Shown here: positions 54,206 through 63,967 of the stretch, piece by piece | How the letters are laid out: each line of letters begins with the position of its first letter | Numbering within the stretch: the first letter of the stretch is position 1 | Assembly (NCBI GenBank): GCA_938050045.1 | Contig: CALLJS010000011.1 | Coordinates: 62,001 to 126,000, forward strand | Direction of reading: 5' to 3' | Length of the DNA stretch: 64,000 bases | DNA from: an uncultured Sphingomonadaceae bacterium | Lineage (GTDB): Bacteria > Pseudomonadota > Alphaproteobacteria > Sphingomonadales > Sphingomonadaceae | Position numbers and translations under genes: made by a program | Notes under the pieces: model-generated | What the model saw: the letters and a program-made list of their open reading frames with translations, nothing else | Database searches by the model: none | Told to the model about the DNA's origin: nothing

Positions 54206-55516
54206 ATGCGGCATATTGCGATTATTGGCTCGGGGCCAGCAGGATATTATACAGCGGAAGCTGCGCAAAAGAAATTTGGAGATGATGTTGCAATAGACAT
54301 AATCGATCGTTTGCCCGTTCCATTTGGTCTCATTCGTTTTGGTGTTGCCCCAGACCATCAATCGATAAAAGCAGTTTCACGCCGCTATGAAAAGGTAGCA
54401 TTGACGGATAATGTGCGCTTTGTTGGCAATGTGAGCGTCGGAAAAGATGTGTCAATCACAGAATTGCAAGAGCTTTATGATGCGGTAGTGCTGGCTACGG
54501 GTGCGCCCAATGATCGCGAACTTACTATCGATGGTGCAGATTTAGCAGGCGTATATGGCAGCGCAGCCTTTGTCGGTTGGTATAATGGCCACCCCGATTG
54601 CAAAGATCTAAACCCGCCGCTTGATGGCCGTGATGTCGTGGTGATTGGCAATGGCAACGTGGCACTGGATGTCGCGCGTATATTGTCAAAAACACCCAGC
54701 GAATTTGGAGGCAGCGATATTGTTGCGCACGCGCTGGATAATATTGCATCATCCAATATAGAGAATATCACAATTTTGGGGCGTCGCAGTCCGCATCAAA
54801 TAGCGATGACTCCCAAGGAATTAGGAGAGTTAGGGCGGTTAGAAAATGCGTGTCCAAGCGTTGATATGAGCGACTTTCCCGACGAGGACGATGATGCCTT
54901 ATTGGAACCAGGTATGCGCAAAGCGGTTATGGTGCTGCGTGAATTTGGTGCTATTTCTGGATCCTATCGAGCCGATAAAAAAGTGAATATCGACTTTGAT
55001 TTTTTTGCTTCGCCTCTCTGTATCAACGGCAATGGCAAAGTAGAGAGTGTGACGGTCGAAAGAACGACGCTTGATACAGATTTGCGCAGCCAAGGCACAG
55101 GCGAAACCTATGACATTAAAGCCTCGCTTGTGATTAGCTGTATTGGCTATCAAACGCCCCCGATTGAGAATGTGCCCTATGAGCATGGGCGAGGGCGTTT
55201 CGCCAGCGATCAAGGGCGTATTTTACCAGGCCTATATTGCGTGGGATGGGCGCGGCGCGGGCCAAGCGGGACGATAGGGACTAACCGTCCTGATGGTTAT
55301 GCGATTGTTGATTTACTGGCCGAGGATATTGGCAATGGCACTGGAAAGTCGGGCCGTGAAGGATTGGATATTGTGCTGGGAAGGCGCACAGTAGATGTGG
55401 TGACTTTCCGCGATTGGAAAAAGATAGAAGAAGCTGAAAATGCCAATGCGCGCCATGGTTCTCCGCGTGAAAAATTTGTCGATATAGAGGCGATGATTGC
55501 CGCTAGTAACCAGTAA
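54206..55516 (+). CDS. Ferredoxin-NADP reductase, adrenodoxin-reductase (FprA) type
   Basis: 436 residues. FAD-binding GSGPAGYYTAEAA is at the N-terminus, and NADP-binding GNGNVALDVARIL is at about residues 150-162. Family blocks FGLIRFGVAPDHQSIKAV and YCVGWARRGPSGTIGTNRPD are intact. It passes electrons between NADPH and ferredoxin, here perhaps for P450 or Fe-S partners that are not in the window. It stands alone, 63 bases after megL, with its own GGGGAGG ribosome-binding site. Confidence 0.92.
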   Translation: MRHIAIIGSGPAGYYTAEAAQKKFGDDVAIDIIDRLPVPFGLIRFGVAPDHQSIKAVSRRYEKVALTDNVRFVGNVSVGKDVSITELQELYDAVVLATGAPNDRELTIDGADLAGVYGSAAFVGWYNGHPDCKDLNPPLDGRDVVVIGNGNVALDVARILSKTPSEFGGSDIVAHALDNIASSNIENITILGRRSPHQIAMTPKELGELGRLENACPSVDMSDFPDEDDDALLEPGMRKAVMVLREFGAISGSYRADKKVNIDFDFFASPLCINGNGKVESVTVERTTLDTDLRSQGTGETYDIKASLVISCIGYQTPPIENVPYEHGRGRFASDQGRILPGLYCVGWARRGPSGTIGTNRPDGYAIVDLLAEDIGNGTGKSGREGLDIVLGRRTVDVVTFRDWKKIEEAENANARHGSPREKFVDIEAMIAASNQ

Positions 55517-55608
55517 TTTATCGCTATATTACAATATTTTATTGTTAATAATAAATATACTTTAATCAAGCCATTAAATCTGATAATATCACCATTAGGA
55601 GAGAGTAT

Positions 55609-57351
55609 ATGCATGATATGGTGATACGCGGCGGTACAATAATCGATGGCAGCGGTGAGCGCGCCTTTGTTGGGGACATTGCTATTGATGGTGGGATAAT
55701 TTCAGCCATAGGCAATGTTAGCGGCGATGCGCGTGAAGAAATTGACGCGAGCGGCAAATTTGTAACCCCAGGATTTGTTGATATTCACACCCATTATGAT
55801 GGCCAAGCCACATGGGATCAGGAAATGGCGCCTTCAAGCTGGCACGGTGTAACCACCGTAATTATGGGTAATTGCGGCGTTGGTTTTGCTCCAGCGAAAA
55901 AGGATAAGCATGACTGGCTCATCGGCCTGATGGAAGGGGTTGAGGATATTCCTGGCACGGCGTTGGCCGAGGGCATGCAATGGAATTGGGAGACATTTCC
56001 CGAATATATGGATGCTCTGGAGGAATTACCGCGCACCGTAGACGTTGCAACGCATGTTCCGCATGGCGCAGTGCGCGCTTATGTGCTGGGCGATCGGGAA
56101 AAACCAGGGGCCGTGCCAACGCGACAAGATGTCGAAGAAATGTCGAACATTGTCGAAGAAGGACTGCGCTCTGGTGCGCTGGGCTTTTCCACATCGCGCA
56201 CCACTTTGCACCGCAGCATTGATGGCGAATTGGTGCCAGGGACTACCGCGACCAAAGATGAATTGATGGGCATTGGCAGAGCGATGGGCCGCGTTGGATA
56301 TGGCGTGTTTGAAATGGCATCCGATTTGAATCGCGAATGGAATGAATTTGAGTGGATGGGCGATCTCAGCCGAGAAACGGGTATGCCCGTCACCTTTGCT
56401 GCGCTGCAATCCATCGCCAAAGATATTTCGCTTGATGAACAAATTTCCCAAATGCGCGCCCAAAATGATAATGGCGCCAATATCGTTGCGCAGATTGCTT
56501 TGCGCGGTAATGGCATCATCATGACGTGGCAGGGCACGGTGCATCCTTTCATTCGTAAACCGAGCTGGATTGCTATGGAGGGTTTAACGTGGGATGAAAA
56601 ATATGCCAAATTATCCGATCGCGCGTTCAAAGCGCGATTAATTGCCGAGGAGAGCTTGCCCGCTGAACAAGTTGATATGGCACCGATCCAATTCATTATT
56701 ACCAATGGTTGGGCGATGCAATATCAGATGGATGATGGGTTTAATTATGAACCCACAACAGAAGAATCCATCAATTCACGGGCCAATGAGGCGAACATGT
56801 TGCCGCCTGAATATGCTTATGATTTAATGATGAGCGATGAAGGCAAGGGTTTGATTTACCTGCCTATCCTTAATTATATCGATGGTAATTTAGATTTCTT
56901 GCACCCGCTGCAACATGCCGATGATTGCGTTAATTCGCTCTCTGATGGCGGGGCGCATTGCGGCACGATATGCGATGCAGCTAGCCCAACCTTCATGTTA
57001 GAGCATTGGGTGAAAGGCCGCGCGCGCGGCACAATTAGCATTGAAAATGCGATTAAACGGCAATGTTATGATACAGCGCGGCTCTATGGCTTGAATGATC
57101 GCGGCTTGCTGAAAACGGGCTATTTGGCCGATGTGAATATTATCGATATGGACCGGATTAAGCTGCAAAAACCATGGCTCGCCTTTGACTTGCCAGCGGG
57201 CGGCAAACGCTTGCTGCAAAAGGCCGATGGCTATGACATGACGATTAAATCAGGGCAGGTGACGTTCAAAAATGGCGTGATGCAAGGCCCAACGCCAGGC
57301 GGCCTTATCCGTGGTCCGCAGCATGTGGAAATGCTGGAAGCGGCGGAGTAA
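55609..57351 (+). CDS. N-acyl-D-amino-acid deacylase-type amidohydrolase
   Basis: 580 residues. The amidohydrolase metal motif DIHTHYDGQATWD is near residue 58, and the opening VIRGGTIIDGSG is that of the D-aminoacylase/dihydroorotase-like group. Further features are NCGVGFAP and a C-terminal DGGAHCGTICDAASPTF with the catalytic Asp. Members remove acyl groups from N-acyl-D-amino acids, but this long subgroup is poorly characterised, so the substrate is uncertain. TTAGGAGAG precedes the ATG. It is followed by a palindromic intergenic repeat. Confidence 0.85.
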   Translation: MHDMVIRGGTIIDGSGERAFVGDIAIDGGIISAIGNVSGDAREEIDASGKFVTPGFVDIHTHYDGQATWDQEMAPSSWHGVTTVIMGNCGVGFAPAKKDKHDWLIGLMEGVEDIPGTALAEGMQWNWETFPEYMDALEELPRTVDVATHVPHGAVRAYVLGDREKPGAVPTRQDVEEMSNIVEEGLRSGALGFSTSRTTLHRSIDGELVPGTTATKDELMGIGRAMGRVGYGVFEMASDLNREWNEFEWMGDLSRETGMPVTFAALQSIAKDISLDEQISQMRAQNDNGANIVAQIALRGNGIIMTWQGTVHPFIRKPSWIAMEGLTWDEKYAKLSDRAFKARLIAEESLPAEQVDMAPIQFIITNGWAMQYQMDDGFNYEPTTEESINSRANEANMLPPEYAYDLMMSDEGKGLIYLPILNYIDGNLDFLHPLQHADDCVNSLSDGGAHCGTICDAASPTFMLEHWVKGRARGTISIENAIKRQCYDTARLYGLNDRGLLKTGYLADVNIIDMDRIKLQKPWLAFDLPAGGKRLLQKADGYDMTIKSGQVTFKNGVMQGPTPGGLIRGPQHVEMLEAAE

Positions 57352-57689
57352 ATTTTGCATTTAATACGGAATGCACACCTCCTTTGCCCTTTTAGCTAGG
57401 TTGATTGCATGAGCACCCTCAACACCTTCCCCCTTTAGGGAGAAGGATAGAGCGGCTTATCGGTAGATTAGCCGAAATCGATAGTGGGTGCATATAGGCT
57501 AGGAAGTGTTTCTATCGATTATTGAGACCCATAACCAGCTATCGCTAGGCTACGCCAAGCTATCGCATCCCACTCCTTAAAAGGACAAGGGTGTTCAGAG
57601 TTGTTCGCCAATTAATAAGGAATTTTCCGCCTAAAAGTAGGAAGGTTTATTGAATTTGGAGCTAACCAATAGCTTGTGTTAGCGCATGA
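57352..57689. other. 338-bp intergenic region with a large palindromic element
   Basis: Convergent spacer between the amidohydrolase and dnaN. Most of it is the imperfect inverted repeat described at 57414-57602. The remainder is plain AT-rich sequence with no gene visible. Confidence 0.6.
57414..57602. repeat. About 190-bp imperfect palindrome (MITE/REP-like element)
   Basis: The left arm starts CTCAACACC-TTCC and the reverse complement of the right arm starts CTGAACACCC-TTGTCC. Both continue through GGAG-x-x-GGAT to a GATAG region, so the arms pair imperfectly across a centre near 57508. The left arm itself folds into a hairpin (CCTTCCCCCT/AGGGAGAAGG). No transposase is present. It may form a long cruciform or a strong transcript hairpin between convergent genes. 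Confidence 0.5.
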
Positions 57690-58805
57690 CTAAACTCGCA
57701 TAGGCATTAATACATAGAGAGCAGTTGATTTGCTATCTTCGCGTATAAGGGTAGGCGCGCTAGTATCGGCCAGGTGCAATTCGACTTCGTCGCTCTCGAT
57801 TTCGGCCAATATTTCCATCAAATATCGCGCGTTAAAGCCAATCTCGAACGTGTCATCTTTATAGGCAGCGATAACTTCTTCTTGCGCGGTGCCATTTTCG
57901 GGCGATGTCACCGATAATGTGATTTTATCTTCGCCCAAGGCCATTTTAACCGCGCGCGTGCGTTCGGTGGCAATGGTCGCCACACGGTCTACGCCTTGTG
58001 AAAATGCTTTGGGATCAATTTTGAGCAATTTATCATTACCCGTTGGAATTACGCGATTATAATCGGGGAAGGTGCCGTCGATTAATTTCGATGTAAGAAT
58101 TGCACTTTCCATTGTGAAGCGTATTTTGCTCGCGGAGAGATCAATCTGCACGGGATTATCGCCATTTTCATCGAGCAATTTACGAATTTCAGCAACGCAC
58201 TTACGCGGAATGATAATGTCGGGCATGCCATTGGCACCTTCGGGTTGCGGCAATGTAACGCGCGCTAGGCGGTGTCCATCGGTAGCAGCGGCTTTTAAGA
58301 CAGGCGTATCTTCATCGGTGACGTGCAGAAATATACCGTTGAGATAGTAGCGTGTTTCCTCTGTGGAAATCGCAAATTTGGTTTTATCAATGATTTGAAT
58401 CAATGAAGACGCAGGTAATTCAAAGCTTGTGGGTAATTCACCAGCGGCAATGATTGGGAAATCATCGCGCGGTAATGTCGCCAATGAAAAGCGTGCACGG
58501 CCCGCATTCACGGCCATGCGTCCATCTTCGACGTTTAATTGTACTTCGCTACCATCGGGTAATTTACGGGCTATTTCGAACAATGTATGGGCGGATACTG
58601 TGATTGATCCTGCGGTCTCTACTTTGGCGCTGACCGTATCGACTATCTGTAGATCAAGATCGGTTGCGGTGAGTTTGAGCGACCCTGTATCGCTAGCTTC
58701 GATCAATACATTTGATAAAATTGGAATAGTATTGCGGCGTTCCACCACGGACTGAACATGGCTCAAACTTTTTAATAGTGTTGCGCGTTCGATCGTAACT
58801 TTCAT
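57690..58805 (-). CDS. dnaN: DNA polymerase III beta sliding clamp
   Basis: 371 residues, the usual length. The three clamp domains can be followed (MKVTIERATLLKSLSHVQ, VVERRNTIPILSNVL; NGIFLHVTDEDTP; ending LMPMRV with the conserved C-terminal M-P-M-R). It forms the ring that holds the polymerase on DNA. GGAAAG precedes the ATG at 58805. It is far from recF and not next to dnaA in this window, so replication genes are scattered. Confidence 0.97.
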   Translation of the reverse strand: MKVTIERATLLKSLSHVQSVVERRNTIPILSNVLIEASDTGSLKLTATDLDLQIVDTVSAKVETAGSITVSAHTLFEIARKLPDGSEVQLNVEDGRMAVNAGRARFSLATLPRDDFPIIAAGELPTSFELPASSLIQIIDKTKFAISTEETRYYLNGIFLHVTDEDTPVLKAAATDGHRLARVTLPQPEGANGMPDIIIPRKCVAEIRKLLDENGDNPVQIDLSASKIRFTMESAILTSKLIDGTFPDYNRVIPTGNDKLLKIDPKAFSQGVDRVATIATERTRAVKMALGEDKITLSVTSPENGTAQEEVIAAYKDDTFEIGFNARYLMEILAEIESDEVELHLADTSAPTLIREDSKSTALYVLMPMRV

Positions 58806-58964
58806 AGTCGAAATTCTTTCCCATCCATTTGCGCCATTGCCAAGACGCACAAAATTCATGCCTGAATAACTTGCAAAATACCAATTCTTCCTTACCAACT
58901 CTGTGATTAAGGGCAAGTCGATAGCCCATAATATTGATTAAAATCTGTGGAAGAAATGAATAAA

Positions 58965-59609
58965 ATGACTATTTCAACAAATAATAGACGTCTTTTTATC
59001 GCTCGGCATGGAGAAACAATGTTTAATAGAGCGGGCCGTATGCAAGGAATGACAGCCCATACACCGCTTACTTGGGATGGTTGCGTTCAAGCGACCAAGA
59101 TGGGCCGCGCGCTTGCGCCATATGTAGAAAATGACTGCCCTCTATCGTTATGCGCTTCGCCATCGGGCCGCACATTGCAAACTTTGGCGTTGATAACCGA
59201 GCAAATAGGGCATAATTGGCACGCGCACAATGTCGATAACAGGCTGCGTGAGATTGATATTGGCGATTGGGAAGGAAGATTTTACACCGATGTACTAGCA
59301 GAATTTGGTGATTTTGTTGATAGAGAAAATCATTTGTTCAATCGCGTTGCTCCTAAGGGTGAAAATTATGCACAAATTGCGGCGCGCATGCGCGAATGGA
59401 TAGGCGAACAGACATTTGAGAATGATATGTTGATTATCACCCACGGTATGAGTGCCCGCGTTTTGCGCGGAGTTTTATGCGCTTTAGACCAGCTTGAGGG
59501 TTATGATGCGCCCATTGCGCCAAGCCTATCGCAAGGGTCGATGGTGATGATTTGTGAGGGTGAGGAAGAGCTGATAATAAGCGGCGATGGCAGCGATGAA
59601 AAGGCCTAA
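58965..59609 (+). CDS. Histidine phosphatase family protein (phosphoglycerate mutase-like)
   Basis: 214 residues. The catalytic motif ARHGETMFN is at the start of the fold, with the acid in the DIGDWEGR region and the second His in IITHGMSARV. This is the small GpmB/CobC-like branch of broad phosphatases rather than glycolytic mutase. ATG 58965 is preferred because GGAAG lies eleven bases upstream; ATG 58956 is possible. It is divergent from dnaN and is followed after nine bases by the IalB-like gene. Confidence 0.88.
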   Translation: MTISTNNRRLFIARHGETMFNRAGRMQGMTAHTPLTWDGCVQATKMGRALAPYVENDCPLSLCASPSGRTLQTLALITEQIGHNWHAHNVDNRLREIDIGDWEGRFYTDVLAEFGDFVDRENHLFNRVAPKGENYAQIAARMREWIGEQTFENDMLIITHGMSARVLRGVLCALDQLEGYDAPIAPSLSQGSMVMICEGEEELIISGDGSDEKA

Positions 59610-59618
59610 GGTTAGATT

Positions 59619-60128
59619 ATGAAGCGCAGAAAACTCTTGATTTTGACGAGCGTGTTGATGGCGGCGCTCTTGCCCGCCATGGCGCAGGCCAAGGTTCTGA
59701 TTAATATTTTTTCGGGATGGGCGGTTTTTGCAGAAAATGATAGCGCAGCAAAACATTGCTATGCAATTGCCCAGCCTACGGAACTGGCGGGCCGCGATAG
59801 TCTGAAGGGTAATTCTTCATTCATCATTGGGTTTTGGCCGCAACGTTCGCAAAATTATCAAATCTATGTGCGCTTTTCTCGCGAACGTTCTAGCAATAGC
59901 ATAGTCACATTATCGGCTGGTGGTCGGCGTTTCAGGCTGGATGGCAATCGGGTAGAGGCTTGGGCGAGGGACAAACCTATGGATATGGCGATTATCGCCG
60001 CTTTGCGCAGCAGCGCATCGATGAGCATTGAATCGATTGGCCGCGATGGACGGGCTATTGTGGATGCTTATAAATTACGCGGGGCAGCGACGGCTATTGA
60101 TGCTGCGGCCCTCGCTTGTAAAATATGA
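59619..60128 (+). CDS. IalB-like exported protein
   Basis: 169 residues. The signal peptide ends AMAQA (about residue 23). The mature part follows the invasion-associated-locus-B pattern: FSGWAVFAEND, HCYAIAQPTE, a beta-rich middle and a C-terminal VDAYKLRGAATAIDAAALAC with the second conserved Cys. The family is periplasmic and of unclear biochemical role. It follows the phosphatase gene by nine bases and is probably in one operon with it. Confidence 0.7.
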   Translation: MKRRKLLILTSVLMAALLPAMAQAKVLINIFSGWAVFAENDSAAKHCYAIAQPTELAGRDSLKGNSSFIIGFWPQRSQNYQIYVRFSRERSSNSIVTLSAGGRRFRLDGNRVEAWARDKPMDMAIIAALRSSASMSIESIGRDGRAIVDAYKLRGAATAIDAAALACKI

Positions 60129-60282
60129 CAATAAAAGGTGGAGATAAAGACGAAAAGTAAAATCTCCTGATTAAATTAGATGTTATTTTTTCCTCGAGAA
60201 GCAGAGAATCTATTTTTAATTAAGGATTAAATATCCTCGCTAATCTCTGGTATTTTTAATATACTGCCGCTATGGCGCAATA

Positions 60283-61530
60283 ATGCAGATACCAGGCCCA
60301 ATAGACCCCGTTCCTATCCCGAGAGATATAACGCCGCGCAAAGATGGGCGGATTGACCTATTGGGCCTTAGCCAGATGCAAATTAGAGATATTCTGCTCG
60401 AGGCAGAGCTGCCAGAAAAACAAGCAAAACTGCGCTCTAAACAATTATTTCATTGGATATATCATCGCGGTGCAATCGATTTTGATGCGATGACCGATAT
60501 ATCCAAAACCATGCGTCCTTGGATGGAAGAACGCTTCGTCATTGGCCGCCCGCAGATTATTGATGCGCCAATTTCATCGGATGGCACGCGCAAATGGTTG
60601 CTGCGCAGTGATGATGGCCAAGATTATGAAATGGTGTTCATTCCCGATGCAGATCGCGGGACATTATGCGTATCGAGCCAAGTGGGATGCACGCTGAATT
60701 GCCGTTTTTGCCATACGGGTACAATGCGATTGGTGCGCAATTTAACGCCTGGTGAAATTGTTGGGCAAGTGATGCTGGCCCGCGATGCACTGGGTGAGTG
60801 GCCCAAAGGCAATATGGATATAGAAGATGATGACTATGAAGATGATGATTCGGGTTATCAACGCAGCGATGGCCGCATGCTCACCAATATTGTGATGATG
60901 GGGATGGGAGAGCCGCTCTATAATTTCGATAATGTGCGCGATGCGCTTAGCGTGGTTATGGATAGCGCTGGGCTGGCTTTATCCAAGCGTCGTATCACCC
61001 TATCAACCAGCGGTGTTGTGCCTAAAATGGAACAAGCAGGAGCGCAAATTGGAGTTAATTTGGCAGTATCTTTGCATGCCACCACCAAAGAAGTGCGCGA
61101 TGAGATAGTCCCGATAAACCGTAAATATGGTATCGAAGAATTGCTTGAGGCTTGTGCCAATTATCCAGGTGCTAATAATGCGCGGCGTATTACCTTTGAA
61201 TATGTGATGCTTAAAGATAAAAATGACAGCGATGCAGATGCGCATGAATTGGTGCGCTTGCTTAAATATTATAATTTACCCGCGAAAGTGAATCTGATTC
61301 CATTTAATCCATGGCCTGGCTCTCATTATGAATGTAGCGATCCTCAGCGCATCAGAGCCTTTAGCAATATCATTTTCGAAGCTGGCATTAGCGCACCTAT
61401 TCGCACACCGCGCGGACGCGACATTATGGCGGCTTGTGGTCAATTAAAATCAGCCAGTGAAAAGAAGAGCAGGGCCGAATTGGATCGGCTGGCAGAGGCG
61501 AAACAATCTGCACTAGAAACAGAAGTTTGA
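60283..61530 (+). CDS. rlmN: Dual-specificity rRNA/tRNA adenine-C2 methyltransferase
   Basis: 415 residues, a radical-SAM enzyme methylating A2503 of 23S rRNA and A37 of tRNA. The Fe-S motif [11 protein letters not shown] (CxxxCxxC) is intact, as is the methyl-accepting Cys region near IMAACGQL. An acidic insert of about 20 residues ([16 protein letters not shown]) lies after the Fe-S domain, as seen in sphingomonad RlmN. The ATG at 60283 has no clear ribosome-binding site. Confidence 0.95.
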   Translation: MQIPGPIDPVPIPRDITPRKDGRIDLLGLSQMQIRDILLEAELPEKQAKLRSKQLFHWIYHRGAIDFDAMTDISKTMRPWMEERFVIGRPQIIDAPISSDGTRKWLLRSDDGQDYEMVFIPDADRGTLCVSSQVGCTLNCRFCHTGTMRLVRNLTPGEIVGQVMLARDALGEWPKGNMDIEDDDYEDDDSGYQRSDGRMLTNIVMMGMGEPLYNFDNVRDALSVVMDSAGLALSKRRITLSTSGVVPKMEQAGAQIGVNLAVSLHATTKEVRDEIVPINRKYGIEELLEACANYPGANNARRITFEYVMLKDKNDSDADAHELVRLLKYYNLPAKVNLIPFNPWPGSHYECSDPQRIRAFSNIIFEAGISAPIRTPRGRDIMAACGQLKSASEKKSRAELDRLAEAKQSALETEV

Positions 61531-61611
61531 TTGTTAAATTAATATCGCGTAATTAAATTTGATTTTTTCGCGAATAGACAATTTATTAAAGACTATAAAA
61601 GGGACGTTATC

Positions 61612-62895
61612 TTGGCATTGTTGGATAGAATTTTAACCGGACGCATTCATAAAGGTTCGATCACGATTAACCGATCGGATGGTAGCTCGGTCTCTTATGG
61701 AAAACCGACCGATGGCTGGCCTGAAGTGGTCTTGCATATCCACAAAAATAATGCTGAACGCCGCATATTGACCAATCCGCGCCTTGGTATGGCGGAAACT
61801 TTTATGGACGGCAGCGTGAGCGTTGAAAATGAAGATATTATGGGTTTGGTTGATCTCATCCGCCGCAATAATATTTGGGAATTGGGGGGTGAAATTGGTG
61901 ATCCGCAACCCATTAAAAAATTCTTTGCAATGTTGATGAAGCCATTTCAGCAGCTAAATTCGCTGGCAAATTCGCGTTCAAATGTTGCGCATCATTATGA
62001 TGTATCAAATGATTTTTATAAAAGCTGGCTCGATGAGGATATGCAATATAGCTGTGCTTATTGGCCCGATGCGGATGTTAGCACTGCTGGCCCTGCAATT
62101 TCAAAAATGACGCTCGAAGAAGCGCAAATGGCGAAAAAAGCGCATATTGCAGCCAAATTAAACCTGAAGCCTGGCCATAAAGTTTTGGATATTGGGTGCG
62201 GTTGGGGCGGTATGGCACTCTATATTGCCCGCGTTGCCGATGTGAGCGTGCACGGCATTACATTGAGCGTTGAGCAACATGCTCTGGCGGTTGAACGGGC
62301 AGAAAAATTGGGTTTATCGGATCGCGTGACGTTTGAGCTTGTCGATTATCGCGATCATGCAAAGCGCGAGGTGCAAACCTATGACCGTATCGTATCGGTT
62401 GGTATGTTTGAGCATGTTGGTGTTCCGCAGTTTGAAACATTTTTTCGCTGCGTTTCCAATTTGATGAAAGATGATGGCGTGATGCTGTTGCATACCATAG
62501 GCCGCCTTGGTGTTCCTGGTTCAACCGACGCCTTCACGCGCAAATATATCTTTCCTGGCGGTTATATTCCTGCGCTTTCCGAAACTATTGACAAGAGCGA
62601 GAAGGTCAAATTAATCGCGAGCGATATTGAAAATTGGCGCGTTCATTATGCTCTCACATTGCGCGAATGGGACAAACGGGTGAGAGAGAAACGTGAAGAG
62701 ATTATCGCCCAATATGATGATAAATTTTACCGCATGTGGATATTCTATTTGGCAGGAGCTACCGCAGCATTTGAATCGGGCGGCATGAATAATTATCAGA
62801 TTCAATATATTCGTAATCGCCGCGCATTGCCGCTGCACCGCAACTATATTACCGATAATGAACAAGCCTATATGAAAATGCATACAGGCCAATAA
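61612..62895 (+). CDS. cfa: Cyclopropane-fatty-acyl-phospholipid synthase family methyltransferase
   Basis: 427 residues. The AdoMet motif VLDIGCGWGG lies near residue 195. The lipid-binding and catalytic blocks YDVSNDFYKSWLDEDMQYSCAYW and GMFEHVGVPQFETFF, and HTIGR, are typical of Cfa/CMAS. It adds a methylene group to unsaturated phospholipid acyl chains. It starts at TTG 61612 with AGGGAC upstream, and no ATG is nearby. It is convergent with the thioesterase gene. Confidence 0.92.
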   Translation: MALLDRILTGRIHKGSITINRSDGSSVSYGKPTDGWPEVVLHIHKNNAERRILTNPRLGMAETFMDGSVSVENEDIMGLVDLIRRNNIWELGGEIGDPQPIKKFFAMLMKPFQQLNSLANSRSNVAHHYDVSNDFYKSWLDEDMQYSCAYWPDADVSTAGPAISKMTLEEAQMAKKAHIAAKLNLKPGHKVLDIGCGWGGMALYIARVADVSVHGITLSVEQHALAVERAEKLGLSDRVTFELVDYRDHAKREVQTYDRIVSVGMFEHVGVPQFETFFRCVSNLMKDDGVMLLHTIGRLGVPGSTDAFTRKYIFPGGYIPALSETIDKSEKVKLIASDIENWRVHYALTLREWDKRVREKREEIIAQYDDKFYRMWIFYLAGATAAFESGGMNNYQIQYIRNRRALPLHRNYITDNEQAYMKMHTGQ

Positions 62896-62918
62896 GCGCG
62901 TATAGGCAAATATGCGGC

Positions 62919-63692
62919 TTAAATAAAGAGGGCTACCGATTGCATAGCTTTCATGACGGCGTGACCATTGCTATTCCAAACGGTCATATTTTGGCTGCTC
63001 GCTCCGTGGCTTGCGTGGTGCGTTTCTGATTCTAAAAACCACCAACCATTGTCGGTTCGGGGGGTATCGGTCAGCATATTGATATGCCAATTCATCGAAG
63101 AGACCATAGCCTGCTCTTCGAACAACCCCATGACAGAGGGGGGGAGGGCATCGCCAATGCACATAAGTTCGGCAAAGGGGTTGAGATTATCGCTCTCTCT
63201 CAGGCGGTGCCAATTCGCAAGGCGCGGCTGGCCAGACCCTAATGTCAGACGCTTTTCGGGATAATCCAGATGATAGGTGAAAAATTCAGGCGGGCCATTG
63301 CGCGTTTCGCCATACTTTGGAATTGGTGGAAAATCAGGTTTGGGTATATCGATATAATCAATTTTACTAGCGCGTCTTTGTACGAACAAAAAAGTACAGC
63401 TTAGCGAAACCGTGTCGCTCGACATAATTTCGCTCTTGATAAACGCAGCGTTGCGCCCCCGGCGCAATAGCTGGGTTTGTATCTGCACATCACCTGCAAT
63501 AGGGCCAGCAAATGCGATTTGCGCCGATTGCAGCGGCGGTAAATCTTTTTCGCTTACCACAGCGGCTTGATAAGCTAATGCGGTGCTTAATCCGCCGAAC
63601 GCTGTGCGGCCTTGATGCCAAGTGGGATCAATGGTGACAGTATGAGCTGCGCCATTGGGGCTGATTTGACTGAGCATATTTTGTAAGTTCAT
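62919..63692 (-). CDS. Acyl-CoA thioesterase family protein (TesB/hot-dog type)
   Basis: 257 residues forming a double hot-dog fold. The N-terminal half has WHQGRTAFGGLSTALAYQA and the second half begins around PRLANWHRLRE and continues to a TesB-like end (SHGASSQNMTVWNSNGHAVMKAMQSV). It hydrolyses acyl-CoA, with unknown chain length. Located after cfa in convergent orientation, it may serve lipid turnover; the link is inference. Confidence 0.8.
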   Translation of the reverse strand: MNLQNMLSQISPNGAAHTVTIDPTWHQGRTAFGGLSTALAYQAAVVSEKDLPPLQSAQIAFAGPIAGDVQIQTQLLRRGRNAAFIKSEIMSSDTVSLSCTFLFVQRRASKIDYIDIPKPDFPPIPKYGETRNGPPEFFTYHLDYPEKRLTLGSGQPRLANWHRLRESDNLNPFAELMCIGDALPPSVMGLFEEQAMVSSMNWHINMLTDTPRTDNGWWFLESETHHASHGASSQNMTVWNSNGHAVMKAMQSVALFI

Positions 63693-63908
63693 GGGCGTAT
63701 GTTAGCCGCCAAATGCGATATTTCAAACGGTAAGATAATATTTTTAACAAAGCTTGGTAATCCGTAACGGAAAAAGAATTTGCTTTGCCTTTATATTGTT
63801 AATTTTTCGGGCATGCGGGCCTGTTCGCATTTATACGCGGCGCAAAATAGATATGATTACCATTAGCAAAAAAACCTATTATTTTGACAAATTTTCAGAA
63901 ATAATGAA

Positions 63909-63941
63909 CCCAATGCGCAAGCAAAAATAATATACGCCCCT
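63909..63941. repeat. 33-bp direct repeat, copy 1
   Basis: Identical to 63968-64000; unit CCCAATGCGCAAGCAAAA continuing to ACGCCCCT. The spacing between copies is 26 bp, so the period is 59 bp. Confidence 0.85.
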
Positions 63942-63967
63942 CATGCGAACGGCGTGAGAATGGTGGG

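Noticed and set aside
60140-60175. Terminator after the IalB-like gene
   Set aside because: The GGAGAT/ATCTCC pairing has a loop of about 16 bases and no T-tract.
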